A stretch of 64,000 nucleotides of DNA from CBDIHH01 sp965279095 (GTDB lineage Bacteria > Pseudomonadota > Alphaproteobacteria > Caulobacterales > Caulobacteraceae). The notes beneath the pieces were generated by a model that was given only the letters and a program-made list of their open reading frames with translations, ran no database searches and was not told where the DNA came from. The stretch is from contig CBDIHH010000003.1 of NCBI GenBank assembly GCA_965279095.1, positions 310,001 to 374,000 of the forward strand, in the 5' to 3' direction. Numbering within the stretch: the first letter of the stretch is position 1; each line of letters opens with the position of its first letter. This document shows positions 8,847-16,465 of the stretch, piece after piece. The translations under genes and the position numbers were made by a program.

Positions 8847-10046
8847 ATGGACCTGAGCTACGCCCCGGAGGACCTGGCATTCGCCGAGATGGCGGCCGAG
8901 TGGGTCGAGGCGAACCTGCCCGACTGGATCCGCCGCAAGGTCTTCGCCGGCGAGCATTTCAGCGCTGAGGAATACCTGGCCTGGCCGAGGATCCTTCACG
9001 CCAAGGGCTGGTCGATGCCCTCCTGGCCCAAGGCCTTCGGCGGCCCGGGCTGGACCCTGGCGCAGCGGCACCTGTTCACCGAGATCGCCACAGTGGCCGG
9101 CGCCCCCTACATCCGCTCCATGCCCGAGAAGATCGTCGGTCCCCTGCTGATCGGGGTCGGCACGGCGGCGCAGCAGGCCCATTATCTCCCGCGCATCCTC
9201 AGCTTCGAGGACAGCTGGTGCCAGGGCTGCTCGGAGCCCAACGCCGGCTCGGACCTCACCGCCCTGACCACCCGCGCCGATCTCGACGGCGACGAATGGG
9301 TGGTCAATGGCGCCAAGATCTGGACCAGCGCGGCGCATGAATCGCGGCTGATGCTGTGCCTGCTGCGCACCGACCAGGAGGCCCGGGGCGGGCGGGGCCT
9401 GTCGCAGCTAATCATCCCCATGGACACGCCGGGGATCAGTGTCTCGCCGATCCTGTCGGTGGTGGGCGAGCATCACTTCAACCAGGTGTTCTTCGACAAT
9501 GTCCGCGTGCCGCGCGACAACATCGTCGGCGAGCCGGGCCAGGCGTGGGGCTATGCCCGGATCATGCTGGCCAACGAGCGGTTCAACTTCGCCCGGCTGG
9601 GCGAGTCCAAGCGGCACCTGAAACGCCTGAAGGCCGTGGCTTCGCAGGAGACCGATGGCGGCGGCCGGCGGCTGATGGACGACCCCCTGTTCCGCGCCAA
9701 GGTGGCCAGCGCCGAGATCGCCCTGCGCGCCCTGGAGGTCACCACCCTGCGCCTGATGTCCGCCGAGCAGACCGGCCGTCCCCTGGGGGGCTCGCCCAAT
9801 ATCGTCAAGCTGAAGGGGGCCGATGTGGAACAGCAGCTGCTGACCCTGATCATGGACGCCATGGGCCCCTATGGCGCGCCGTTCGATGGTCGGGTGCGCA
9901 TCACCGGCAGCGAAGGCCTGCCGGAGGCTGTACGCCGCGCCGGGGTGCGGACCGCCGACTATCTGGAGAGCCGCAAGTTCTCCATCGCCGGCGGCTCCAG
10001 CGAGATCCAGAAGAACATGATGGCCCGCCATCAGCTGAAGCTCTAG
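8847..10046 (+). CDS. acyl-CoA dehydrogenase, FAD-motif-bearing subunit (module 1)
   Basis: This 399-residue flavoprotein should introduce a 2,3-double bond in an acyl-CoA. It keeps the signature CSEPNAGSDLTALTTRA of the flavin/substrate-binding middle domain and ends with a C-terminal helical domain containing SIAGGSSEIQKN. The C-terminal catalytic Glu of medium-chain enzymes (in IYEG) is replaced, and E234 in LANERFNFAR may serve instead, as in enzymes whose base lies on helix G; that is inference. Its immediate partner downstream (4 bases away) is a second, motif-poor dehydrogenase. Adjacent unequal pairs are known to form alpha2beta2 acyl-CoA dehydrogenases in actinobacterial steroid side-chain degradation. 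Confidence 0.9.
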   Translation: MDLSYAPEDLAFAEMAAEWVEANLPDWIRRKVFAGEHFSAEEYLAWPRILHAKGWSMPSWPKAFGGPGWTLAQRHLFTEIATVAGAPYIRSMPEKIVGPLLIGVGTAAQQAHYLPRILSFEDSWCQGCSEPNAGSDLTALTTRADLDGDEWVVNGAKIWTSAAHESRLMLCLLRTDQEARGGRGLSQLIIPMDTPGISVSPILSVVGEHHFNQVFFDNVRVPRDNIVGEPGQAWGYARIMLANERFNFARLGESKRHLKRLKAVASQETDGGGRRLMDDPLFRAKVASAEIALRALEVTTLRLMSAEQTGRPLGGSPNIVKLKGADVEQQLLTLIMDAMGPYGAPFDGRVRITGSEGLPEAVRRAGVRTADYLESRKFSIAGGSSEIQKNMMARHQLKL

Positions 10047-10050
10047 CGCC

Positions 10051-11190
10051 ATGGATTTCGAGCCCACCGAGACCCAGAGGATGCTGCGCGAGACCGCAGA
10101 GCGGCTGGTGCGCGACCGCTACGGCTTCCACGACCGCAAGCACCTGCTCACGGCCCTGCCTGAGGCCATCGCCGACGACTGGGCGACCGTGGCCGAGCTC
10201 GGCCTGCCGTCGATCCTGACGCCCGAGGCCTACGGCGGCATGGGCGGCGGCTTCCACGACCTGTTCGCAGTGTTGGAGCCCCTGGGCGAGGGGTTTTTCA
10301 TCGAGCCCCTCACCGCCACCGCCGTGCTGGGGGCGGGCGCGGTGCTGCTGGCGGGCAGCGCGGACCAGAGGGCGCGGCTGCTGCCGGCCGTGGCCGACGG
10401 ATCGCTGAAACTGGCCCTGGCCCATGGCGAGGCCCGGTCGCGCTACAGGCTGAACGCGGTAACCACCACGGCCACAAGGGTGGACGGCGGCTATAGGCTG
10501 ACCGGTGGCAAGGCCCTGGTGCTCGGGGGCGCAGGGGCAGGGCGGTTCGTGGTCTCGGCCCGGACGGCCGGAGAGGCGGACAGCCCCGACGGGATCAGCC
10601 TGTTCCTGGTTTCGCGCGACGCCCCAGGCCTTATCGTCACGGCCTACCGCAACTGGGATCTGACCGACGCGGCGGACCTCGCCCTCGACCAGGTGCTGGC
10701 GACGGACGCCGATATCCTCGGGGATGTCGGCGCCGCCGCCCCGGTGATCGAGCATGTCTTTGACCGGGGCATCGCCGCCTATTGCGCCGAGGCCGTGGGG
10801 GCCATGAGCGCCCTGCAGCGACTGACTCTCGAGCACCTGCGCACCCGGGTCGCCTTCGGCCAGACGCTGGGCTCTTTCCAGGTGCTGCAGCACCGGATGG
10901 CCGACATGATCGTCGCCTGCGAACAGGCCCGCTCCATGGCCGTGCTGGCCGCGGACCAGGCCGACAACCCCGACCGGGCCGCCCGCGGCCAGGCGATCTC
11001 GGCGGCCAAGGTGCAGGTGAGCGAGTCCGGCCGCTTCGTGGGGCAGCAGGGGATGCAGCTGCACGGAGCGATGGCCATCACCCTCGACTATCCGGCGGGC
11101 TATTATCACAAGCGACTGACGGTGCTCGAACATCTGCTGGGCGACGTCGATCACCACCTGCAGCGTTTCGCCGACTGCGCAGGCTACTGA
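10051..11190 (+). CDS. acyl-CoA dehydrogenase, motif-poor partner subunit (module 1)
   Basis: This 379-residue protein has the acyl-CoA dehydrogenase fold: an N-terminal helical domain with ETAERLVRDRYGF, a middle beta domain and a C-terminal helical bundle with RVAFGQTLGSFQVLQHRMAD. The EPNAGSD-type motif of the middle domain is missing; the corresponding segment reads ALAHGEARSRYRL. It also lacks the C-terminal GTSEIQ-type segment. It is therefore probably the non-catalytic or half-site subunit of a heteromer with the gene 4 bases upstream, as in FadE heterotetramers. The pairing is inferred from adjacency and complementary motif loss. Confidence 0.88.
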   Translation: MDFEPTETQRMLRETAERLVRDRYGFHDRKHLLTALPEAIADDWATVAELGLPSILTPEAYGGMGGGFHDLFAVLEPLGEGFFIEPLTATAVLGAGAVLLAGSADQRARLLPAVADGSLKLALAHGEARSRYRLNAVTTTATRVDGGYRLTGGKALVLGGAGAGRFVVSARTAGEADSPDGISLFLVSRDAPGLIVTAYRNWDLTDAADLALDQVLATDADILGDVGAAAPVIEHVFDRGIAAYCAEAVGAMSALQRLTLEHLRTRVAFGQTLGSFQVLQHRMADMIVACEQARSMAVLAADQADNPDRAARGQAISAAKVQVSESGRFVGQQGMQLHGAMAITLDYPAGYYHKRLTVLEHLLGDVDHHLQRFADCAGY

Positions 11191-11376
11191 CCCGGACTGG
11201 TCGGCAGACGGGGAGTCCGCGCGCCGTCCGCGCGCCCACCCAACATTTCATTGGCATGATGCCGAGCTCTACAAGGTGGTTGATCGCCCCCGGCAGACGC
11301 CAACTGCGCGCAGACCGGCCGGCGGCCGCAAGAACCGGTCATTCCGCGCCCGCTGCGGGCGGTGAGGGAGATGTGA

Positions 11377-12678
11377 ATGTCAGGCATTGACGGGGGCATC
11401 CTGCGCCGGTCCCGCAATTACACCCTCGTCATGCTGACCGCGATCTACGTCATCAACATGATCGATCGCAAGATCATCACCATCCTGCAGGAGCCCATCA
11501 AGGCGGAGTTCCACCTCCACGACTGGCAGCTGGGCTTGATGACGGGTTTTGCCTTCGCGATGCTCTATGCCGTGCTCGGCGTTCCCATCGCGCGGCTGGC
11601 CGATCGCGGGGGCAACCGCACCGCCATCGTGGCTGCCTCCCTGGCGTTCTGGAGCCTGATGACCGCCGTCTGCGGCCTGGCGCAGAACTACTGGCAACTG
11701 CTGGCGGCGCGCCTCGGCGTCGGCGTCGGCGAGGCCGGCTCTGGCCCGGCGTCGATGTCCCTGATCGCGGACCATTTCAGCCATGGCGACCGCGGCAAGG
11801 CCATGGGCGTCTACGCCCTGGCCTCGCCCATCGGCAGCGCCCTCGGCCTGGCCTTGGGCGGCCAGATCGCCCACCTCTACGGCTGGCGCGTCGCGCTCCT
11901 GGTGGTCGGCCTTCCCGGCCTGGCCCTGGCGATCCTGTTCAAATTCACCGTCCGGGAGCCGCAGCGCGGCCAGGCCGACGGTCGCGCCCCCGCCGCCCTC
12001 GAGCGCACCTCCTTCATCGGGGTGCTGAAGGTGATGCTGCGCAAACCGACCTATGTGCTGCTGATGTGCGGCGGCTGCACCGCGGCCTTCAGCACCCTGG
12101 GCCTGCAATACTGGTTCCCGTCCTTCTTCGTGCGCTCCTTCGGCCTGTCCCTTAGCCAGGTCGGCTTCATCTGGGGGCTGTCGGCCGGGGTCGCGGGCCT
12201 GCTGGGCTCGTTCGGCGGCGGCTGGCTGGCGGACAAGTTCGGCAAGAAGATTCCGCGCGCGATCCTGCTGGTTCCGGCCGCGGGCATGATCCTGGCGCTG
12301 CCCTTCCACATCCTGGCGGTCACCGCCGGCAACTGGGTGCTGGCCCTGGTGGCCCTGCTGGTGCCCACCGCCCTGAACACCCTGTGGGTCGCGCCCAACA
12401 TGGTCCTCACCCAGGGCCTCGCGCCCCTGGCCATGCGCGCCACCTCGGCCGCCATCTCCACCTTCGTGATCAACCTGATCGGCCTGGGCCTGGGCCCGGT
12501 GCTGCTGGGCCTGATCAGCGATGTATTCGCCTCGCATTCGGGCAGCGCCGAGGTCGGGTTGCGCCACGCCCTGCTGGCCGTCAGCCCCATCTACGTGATC
12601 AGCGCGGTCTGCTTCTTCCTGGCCTCGCGGTCCGTCGCCCGGGACCTGGAGTCCTCGCACGCGGCGTCGGTCAAATGA
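11377..12678 (+). CDS. MFS transporter
   Basis: This 433-residue integral membrane protein has the expected twelve hydrophobic segments. The major facilitator loop 2-3 motif appears as GVPIARLADRGGNRT, and the second-half copy as GGGWLADKFGKKIPRA. The N-terminal part (LVMLTAIYVINMIDRKIITILQEPIKAEF) resembles sugar-phosphate/organic-acid and spinster-like carriers common in alphaproteobacterial catabolic clusters. It lies between the two CoA-transferase modules; its stop codon overlaps the start of the second CoA-transferase by four bases (ATGA), so at least these two are translationally linked. It probably imports the acid substrate of the cluster, or exports a by-product; the direction cannot be read from sequence. 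Confidence 0.9.
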   Translation: MSGIDGGILRRSRNYTLVMLTAIYVINMIDRKIITILQEPIKAEFHLHDWQLGLMTGFAFAMLYAVLGVPIARLADRGGNRTAIVAASLAFWSLMTAVCGLAQNYWQLLAARLGVGVGEAGSGPASMSLIADHFSHGDRGKAMGVYALASPIGSALGLALGGQIAHLYGWRVALLVVGLPGLALAILFKFTVREPQRGQADGRAPAALERTSFIGVLKVMLRKPTYVLLMCGGCTAAFSTLGLQYWFPSFFVRSFGLSLSQVGFIWGLSAGVAGLLGSFGGGWLADKFGKKIPRAILLVPAAGMILALPFHILAVTAGNWVLALVALLVPTALNTLWVAPNMVLTQGLAPLAMRATSAAISTFVINLIGLGLGPVLLGLISDVFASHSGSAEVGLRHALLAVSPIYVISAVCFFLASRSVARDLESSHAASVK

Positions 12679-13931
12679 GCGGCGCCGCCCTCAACGCCCC
12701 CCGGGGGCCCCGGCCGCTAGATGGGATCAAGGTCCTGGAGCTCGCCCGGGTGCTGGCGGCGCCCTTCGGCGCCCAGGTCCTGGCCGACATGGGCGCCGAG
12801 GTCATCAAGATCGAGCGCCCCGGGGTGGGCGACGACTGCCGCATCTTCGGTCCCTTCGCCCGGGACCGGGCGGGGGAGACCACCAACGAGACCCCCATGT
12901 GGCTGGCCGCCAACCGCAACAAGAAGTCGGTGACCGTCGACCTGGCCTCCGCCGAGGGCCAGGAGATTGTCCGCCAATTGGCCGCGCAATGCGACGTGGT
13001 CATCGAGAACTTCAAGGTCGGCGACCTGGCGCGGTATGGCCTGGACTACGCGAGCCTCAAGACGGCCAACCGCGGCCTGATCTACTGCTCGGTCACCGGG
13101 TTCGGCCAGGAGGGTCCGCTCAGCCACCGCCCGGGCTATGACCCGATCATCCAGGCCATGTGCGGGATGATGTCCGTCACCGGCCACCCCGAGGGCCATC
13201 CGGGGGCGGGGCCGGTGAAGGCCGCGCCCAGCGTGGTCGACGTCATCGCCGGGCTCTATGCCTCCAATGCGGTGCTCGGCGCCCTCATTGAGCGCGACCG
13301 CAACGGCGGCGAGGGCCAATATATCGACCTGGCGCTGCTCGACTGCGGCTTCGCCATGATGTCCCATTTCACCGCCCTGCAGATGATGACCGGCGTTGAT
13401 CCGCCGCGGTCGGGCAACGCCGCCAACAGCGCGGTGCCCGGCGGCCTGTTCGCCTGCGCCGACGGGCATGTGATGATAACCCCGGGCAACGAGGGCCTCT
13501 ACCGGCGGTTCTGCCAGGCCATCGACCGCCCGGACCTGCTCACCGATCCGCGCTTCGGCGACAACCGCGCCCGCATCGCCAACCGCCAGGCCCTGCTGGA
13601 CATCCTCGGCGCGGAATTCGCCGGCTGGACGGTGGCGCGCCTGGACGCGGTGCTGAGCGCCGCCGGGGTGCCGGTGTCGCCGGTCTATTCCATCAGCCAG
13701 GCGGTGGCCCAGCCGCAGGTGACGGCGCGCGGCGCCATCGCCGACGTGGACCATCCAAGGCTCGGGCCGGTGCGCATGGTCGCCAGCCCCATCCGCTATT
13801 CGCGCACCCCCATCCACGGGGACATCACGCCCCCGCCCACCCTCGGTCAGCATACCGACGCGGTGCTGTCGGGCGACCTCGGTCTCGACGCCGCCGAGAT
13901 CGAGCGCCTGCGGCGCAGCGGCGCCGTCTGA
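12675..13931 (+). CDS. CaiB/BaiF family III CoA-transferase (module 2)
   Basis: This 418-residue protein is a paralogue of the enzyme at 7.6-8.8 kb. Shared blocks include LGAEVIKVERP/MGAEVIKIERP, ENYKVGDLARHGLDY/ENFKVGDLARYGLDY and IYCSVTGFGQ. D189 in SVVDVIAGLYA corresponds to the catalytic Asp of the family. The ATG at 12675 is chosen because it overlaps the MFS stop (ATGA) and yields the usual family length; the frame stays open upstream inside the MFS gene but that part is out of family. Having two such enzymes suggests two related acids, or two steps, each needing CoA transfer. Confidence 0.92.
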   Translation: MSGAALNAPRGPRPLDGIKVLELARVLAAPFGAQVLADMGAEVIKIERPGVGDDCRIFGPFARDRAGETTNETPMWLAANRNKKSVTVDLASAEGQEIVRQLAAQCDVVIENFKVGDLARYGLDYASLKTANRGLIYCSVTGFGQEGPLSHRPGYDPIIQAMCGMMSVTGHPEGHPGAGPVKAAPSVVDVIAGLYASNAVLGALIERDRNGGEGQYIDLALLDCGFAMMSHFTALQMMTGVDPPRSGNAANSAVPGGLFACADGHVMITPGNEGLYRRFCQAIDRPDLLTDPRFGDNRARIANRQALLDILGAEFAGWTVARLDAVLSAAGVPVSPVYSISQAVAQPQVTARGAIADVDHPRLGPVRMVASPIRYSRTPIHGDITPPPTLGQHTDAVLSGDLGLDAAEIERLRRSGAV

Positions 13932-13961
13932 CCCTTACCGGACACCAGGAGACCTCCGTCC

Positions 13962-15104
13962 ATGTTGCCGCCCCCCGTGCTTGTCGAGCCCCAGCACCGC
14001 ACGATGCTGCGCGAGAGCGTCGCCGCCTTCGTCGCCGTGGCCGGCGCCCCGGGGCGGGTGCGCGCGGTCCGCAAGACCGATCACGGCTTCGACCGGTCGG
14101 TATGGAAGGAGATGGCGGACCTCGGCTGGGTGCAGCTATCCCAGCCGGAGGACCAGGGCGGGCTTGGACTGCAGATCGCCGACATGGCCGCCCTGCACGA
14201 GGAGCTGGGCAAGGGGGCGCTGCCCGAACCCATGGCGGCCGTCACCCTGGCGGCGACCGCCCTGAGCCTCGGAGAGAACGCCGCCCTGCGCGACGCGCGG
14301 CTGCCCGCTCTTCAGGCTGGGGAGGCCCTGGCGACTCTGGTGTGGCAGTCGGCGCCCGGCGCCCTGACCGCCGCAGACGTGTCGATCACCGCCGTCGCGG
14401 ACGGCGAGGGCCATCGCCTGGACGGGGAGGGGATGTTCACGCCCCTCGCCGCCAGCGCCGACGCCTTCGTGGTGGCCGCCCGCGCGCCGCAAGGAGTCGG
14501 CCTGTTCTGGATCGACCGGGGTCAGGCGGGGCTGTCGGTGCGGATCGACCGGGCCGCCGACTATTCGCCGGTGGGCCGGGTCTCCCTGCGGGGCGTCGAG
14601 GCCTCGTCGGCCGCCTGCATTTCCGCGCCCGGCGCGGGGGCGGCCATCCTCGACCAGGTCCTCGACCGGGGCCGCGTGGCGGTCTGCGCCGAGGCTGTCG
14701 GCGTGATGCACCAGACCCTGTCCGCCACGGTCGACTACATGAAGACGCGGGAGCAGTTCGGAAAGCCGATCGGCGCCTTCCAGGCGCTGCAACACAGGGC
14801 CGTCGACCTCTACATCCAGATCGAGCTCTCCCGCTCGGCGGTCATGCGCGCCGCCGCGGCCCTGGATTCGGGCGACCCCGACGCCCCGGCCCGGGTCGCC
14901 GCCTGCAAGGCGCGCTGCGCGGAGGCAGGGGTGATGATCGCGGGCCAATCGATCCACCTGCACGGCACCATCGGCTTCACCGAAGAGCTCGACCTCAGCC
15001 TGCTCATCCGCCGGGCCCATTTTCTCTCCGCCTGGCTCGGCAATGGCGCCGCCCACCGCCGCCGCTACGCCCAGCTTCGCTTTCCCAACGGAGTCGCGGC
15101 ATGA
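13962..15104 (+). CDS. acyl-CoA dehydrogenase, motif-poor partner subunit (module 2)
   Basis: This 380-residue protein has the acyl-CoA dehydrogenase fold (KTREQFGKPIGAFQALQHRAVD and IHLHGTIGFTEELDLSLLIR in the C-terminal domain). The middle domain has no EPxAGSD-type motif; the region reads VWQSAPGALTAADVSITAVA. In this respect it matches the motif-poor subunit of module 1, but here it precedes rather than follows its partner. CAGGAGACC lies upstream of the start. Its stop overlaps the next gene's ATG (ATGA), which favours equal translation of both subunits and a heteromeric enzyme. Confidence 0.88.
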   Translation: MLPPPVLVEPQHRTMLRESVAAFVAVAGAPGRVRAVRKTDHGFDRSVWKEMADLGWVQLSQPEDQGGLGLQIADMAALHEELGKGALPEPMAAVTLAATALSLGENAALRDARLPALQAGEALATLVWQSAPGALTAADVSITAVADGEGHRLDGEGMFTPLAASADAFVVAARAPQGVGLFWIDRGQAGLSVRIDRAADYSPVGRVSLRGVEASSAACISAPGAGAAILDQVLDRGRVAVCAEAVGVMHQTLSATVDYMKTREQFGKPIGAFQALQHRAVDLYIQIELSRSAVMRAAAALDSGDPDAPARVAACKARCAEAGVMIAGQSIHLHGTIGFTEELDLSLLIRRAHFLSAWLGNGAAHRRRYAQLRFPNGVAA

Positions 15105-16264
15105 CCTCGTCCCCCGCCCAAGACTACAACGCCATGACGGACGAGGACTTCCGTCAGATGGTGCTGGATTTCGTCCGCGCCGAGTGTCCGCCGGAGCTGC
15201 TGCACGTGGCCTGGACCGACGGCTGGCGCGGCGTCGCCCCCTGGACCGCCAAGCTGGCGCAGCGCGGCTGGCTCGCGCCCACCTGGCCAGTGGAGCATGG
15301 CGGCATGGGGCTCGACGCCTCCAAGCAGCTGGTCTTCCACGAGAGCCTCGACCTGTCCGGCGCCCCGCGCACCTCGGGCAACGGCCCGCAGATGCTGGGG
15401 CCCCTGGTCATCCATTTCGGCACTGACGCGCAGAAGCAGCGCTTCCTGTCGCCGATCACCACCGGCCAGGTCCTGTGGTGCCAGGGCTATTCGGAGCCCA
15501 ACGCCGGATCGGACCTCGCCTCGCTCAGCACCCGCGCCGAATGGGACGGCGACGCCTGGGTGGTCAACGGCCGCAAGATCTGGACGACCTGGGCCGACCA
15601 GTGCGACTGGATCTTCATGCTGGTGCGCACCGGTAAGGGCGCGCGCAAGCAGGACGGCATCAGCTTCATGGTGGTCGACATGAAGACGCCGGGCATCACC
15701 CCGCGCCCCCTGGAGACTCTGACCGGAGCGGCGGAATTCTGCGAGGTCACCTTCGACGACGTGCGCGTGCCGCCCGAAAACATCATCGGCGAGGTGGACC
15801 GCGGCTGGACCACCGCCAAGGCCCTGCTTGGCTTCGAGCGCCTCTATATCGGCAGCCCCAAGCAGGCGCGGGACATGATGATCCGCCTACGCCGGGTGGC
15901 CGCCCGCGCCGGGGTGAGCGAGGACGCGGTCTTCGTGCGCGACTATGTGCAGCTGGCGCTGGATATCGCCGACCTCGAAGCCGCCTATGAGCGCTTCCGC
16001 GACGTGGTCAAGAATGGCGGCAGGCTGGGGGCGGAGGTCTCGATCCTGAAGATCTGGTCGATGGAGACCTACCAGCGGGTGTCGGACCTGGTGCTGCGGG
16101 TGGCGCAGGAGGAGGCGGCCATGCTCGATCCCCTGGACGACCCCGGCGGGCCGCTGGACATCCTGGCCCCGCACCTGCATTCGCGCACCGCCACGCTCTA
16201 TGCGGGGACCAATGACGTGCAGCGCAACGTCATCGCCAAGGCGGTCCTGGGCCTGCCCACGTGA
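15101..16264 (+). CDS. acyl-CoA dehydrogenase, FAD-motif-bearing subunit (module 2)
   Basis: This 387-residue flavoprotein carries YSEPNAGSDLASLSTRAE in the middle domain and DGDAWVVNGRKIWTTWAD, as in active acyl-CoA dehydrogenases. Its C-terminus reads LYAGTNDVQRNVIAKAVLG, with Ala where medium-chain enzymes have the catalytic Glu, so the base may be the helix-G Glu in LLGFERLYIGS; this is inference. The start at 15101 is set by the ATGA overlap with the preceding partner gene; a much longer open frame upstream is a shadow. It ends module 2, about 200 bases before the TonB receptor. Confidence 0.9.
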   Translation: MTSSPAQDYNAMTDEDFRQMVLDFVRAECPPELLHVAWTDGWRGVAPWTAKLAQRGWLAPTWPVEHGGMGLDASKQLVFHESLDLSGAPRTSGNGPQMLGPLVIHFGTDAQKQRFLSPITTGQVLWCQGYSEPNAGSDLASLSTRAEWDGDAWVVNGRKIWTTWADQCDWIFMLVRTGKGARKQDGISFMVVDMKTPGITPRPLETLTGAAEFCEVTFDDVRVPPENIIGEVDRGWTTAKALLGFERLYIGSPKQARDMMIRLRRVAARAGVSEDAVFVRDYVQLALDIADLEAAYERFRDVVKNGGRLGAEVSILKIWSMETYQRVSDLVLRVAQEEAAMLDPLDDPGGPLDILAPHLHSRTATLYAGTNDVQRNVIAKAVLGLPT

Positions 16265-16465
16265 CGTATCTCCGGGGCAACATTTTTGCGGTTAGCCAGC
16301 GACCGATGGTGGCTTGGCCGCTGGTCGCCGCCGACCAAGTATCCAAGTCATCGATGACTCCCGTTGCCTTGCCGCACCCGGTGCGGCGTGGAAACAGCAG
16401 CCAATAAGACTGCCGGTTCGCACCGGTCCAACAAGACAAGAACAGCCTATATTAGGGGGAAGACC

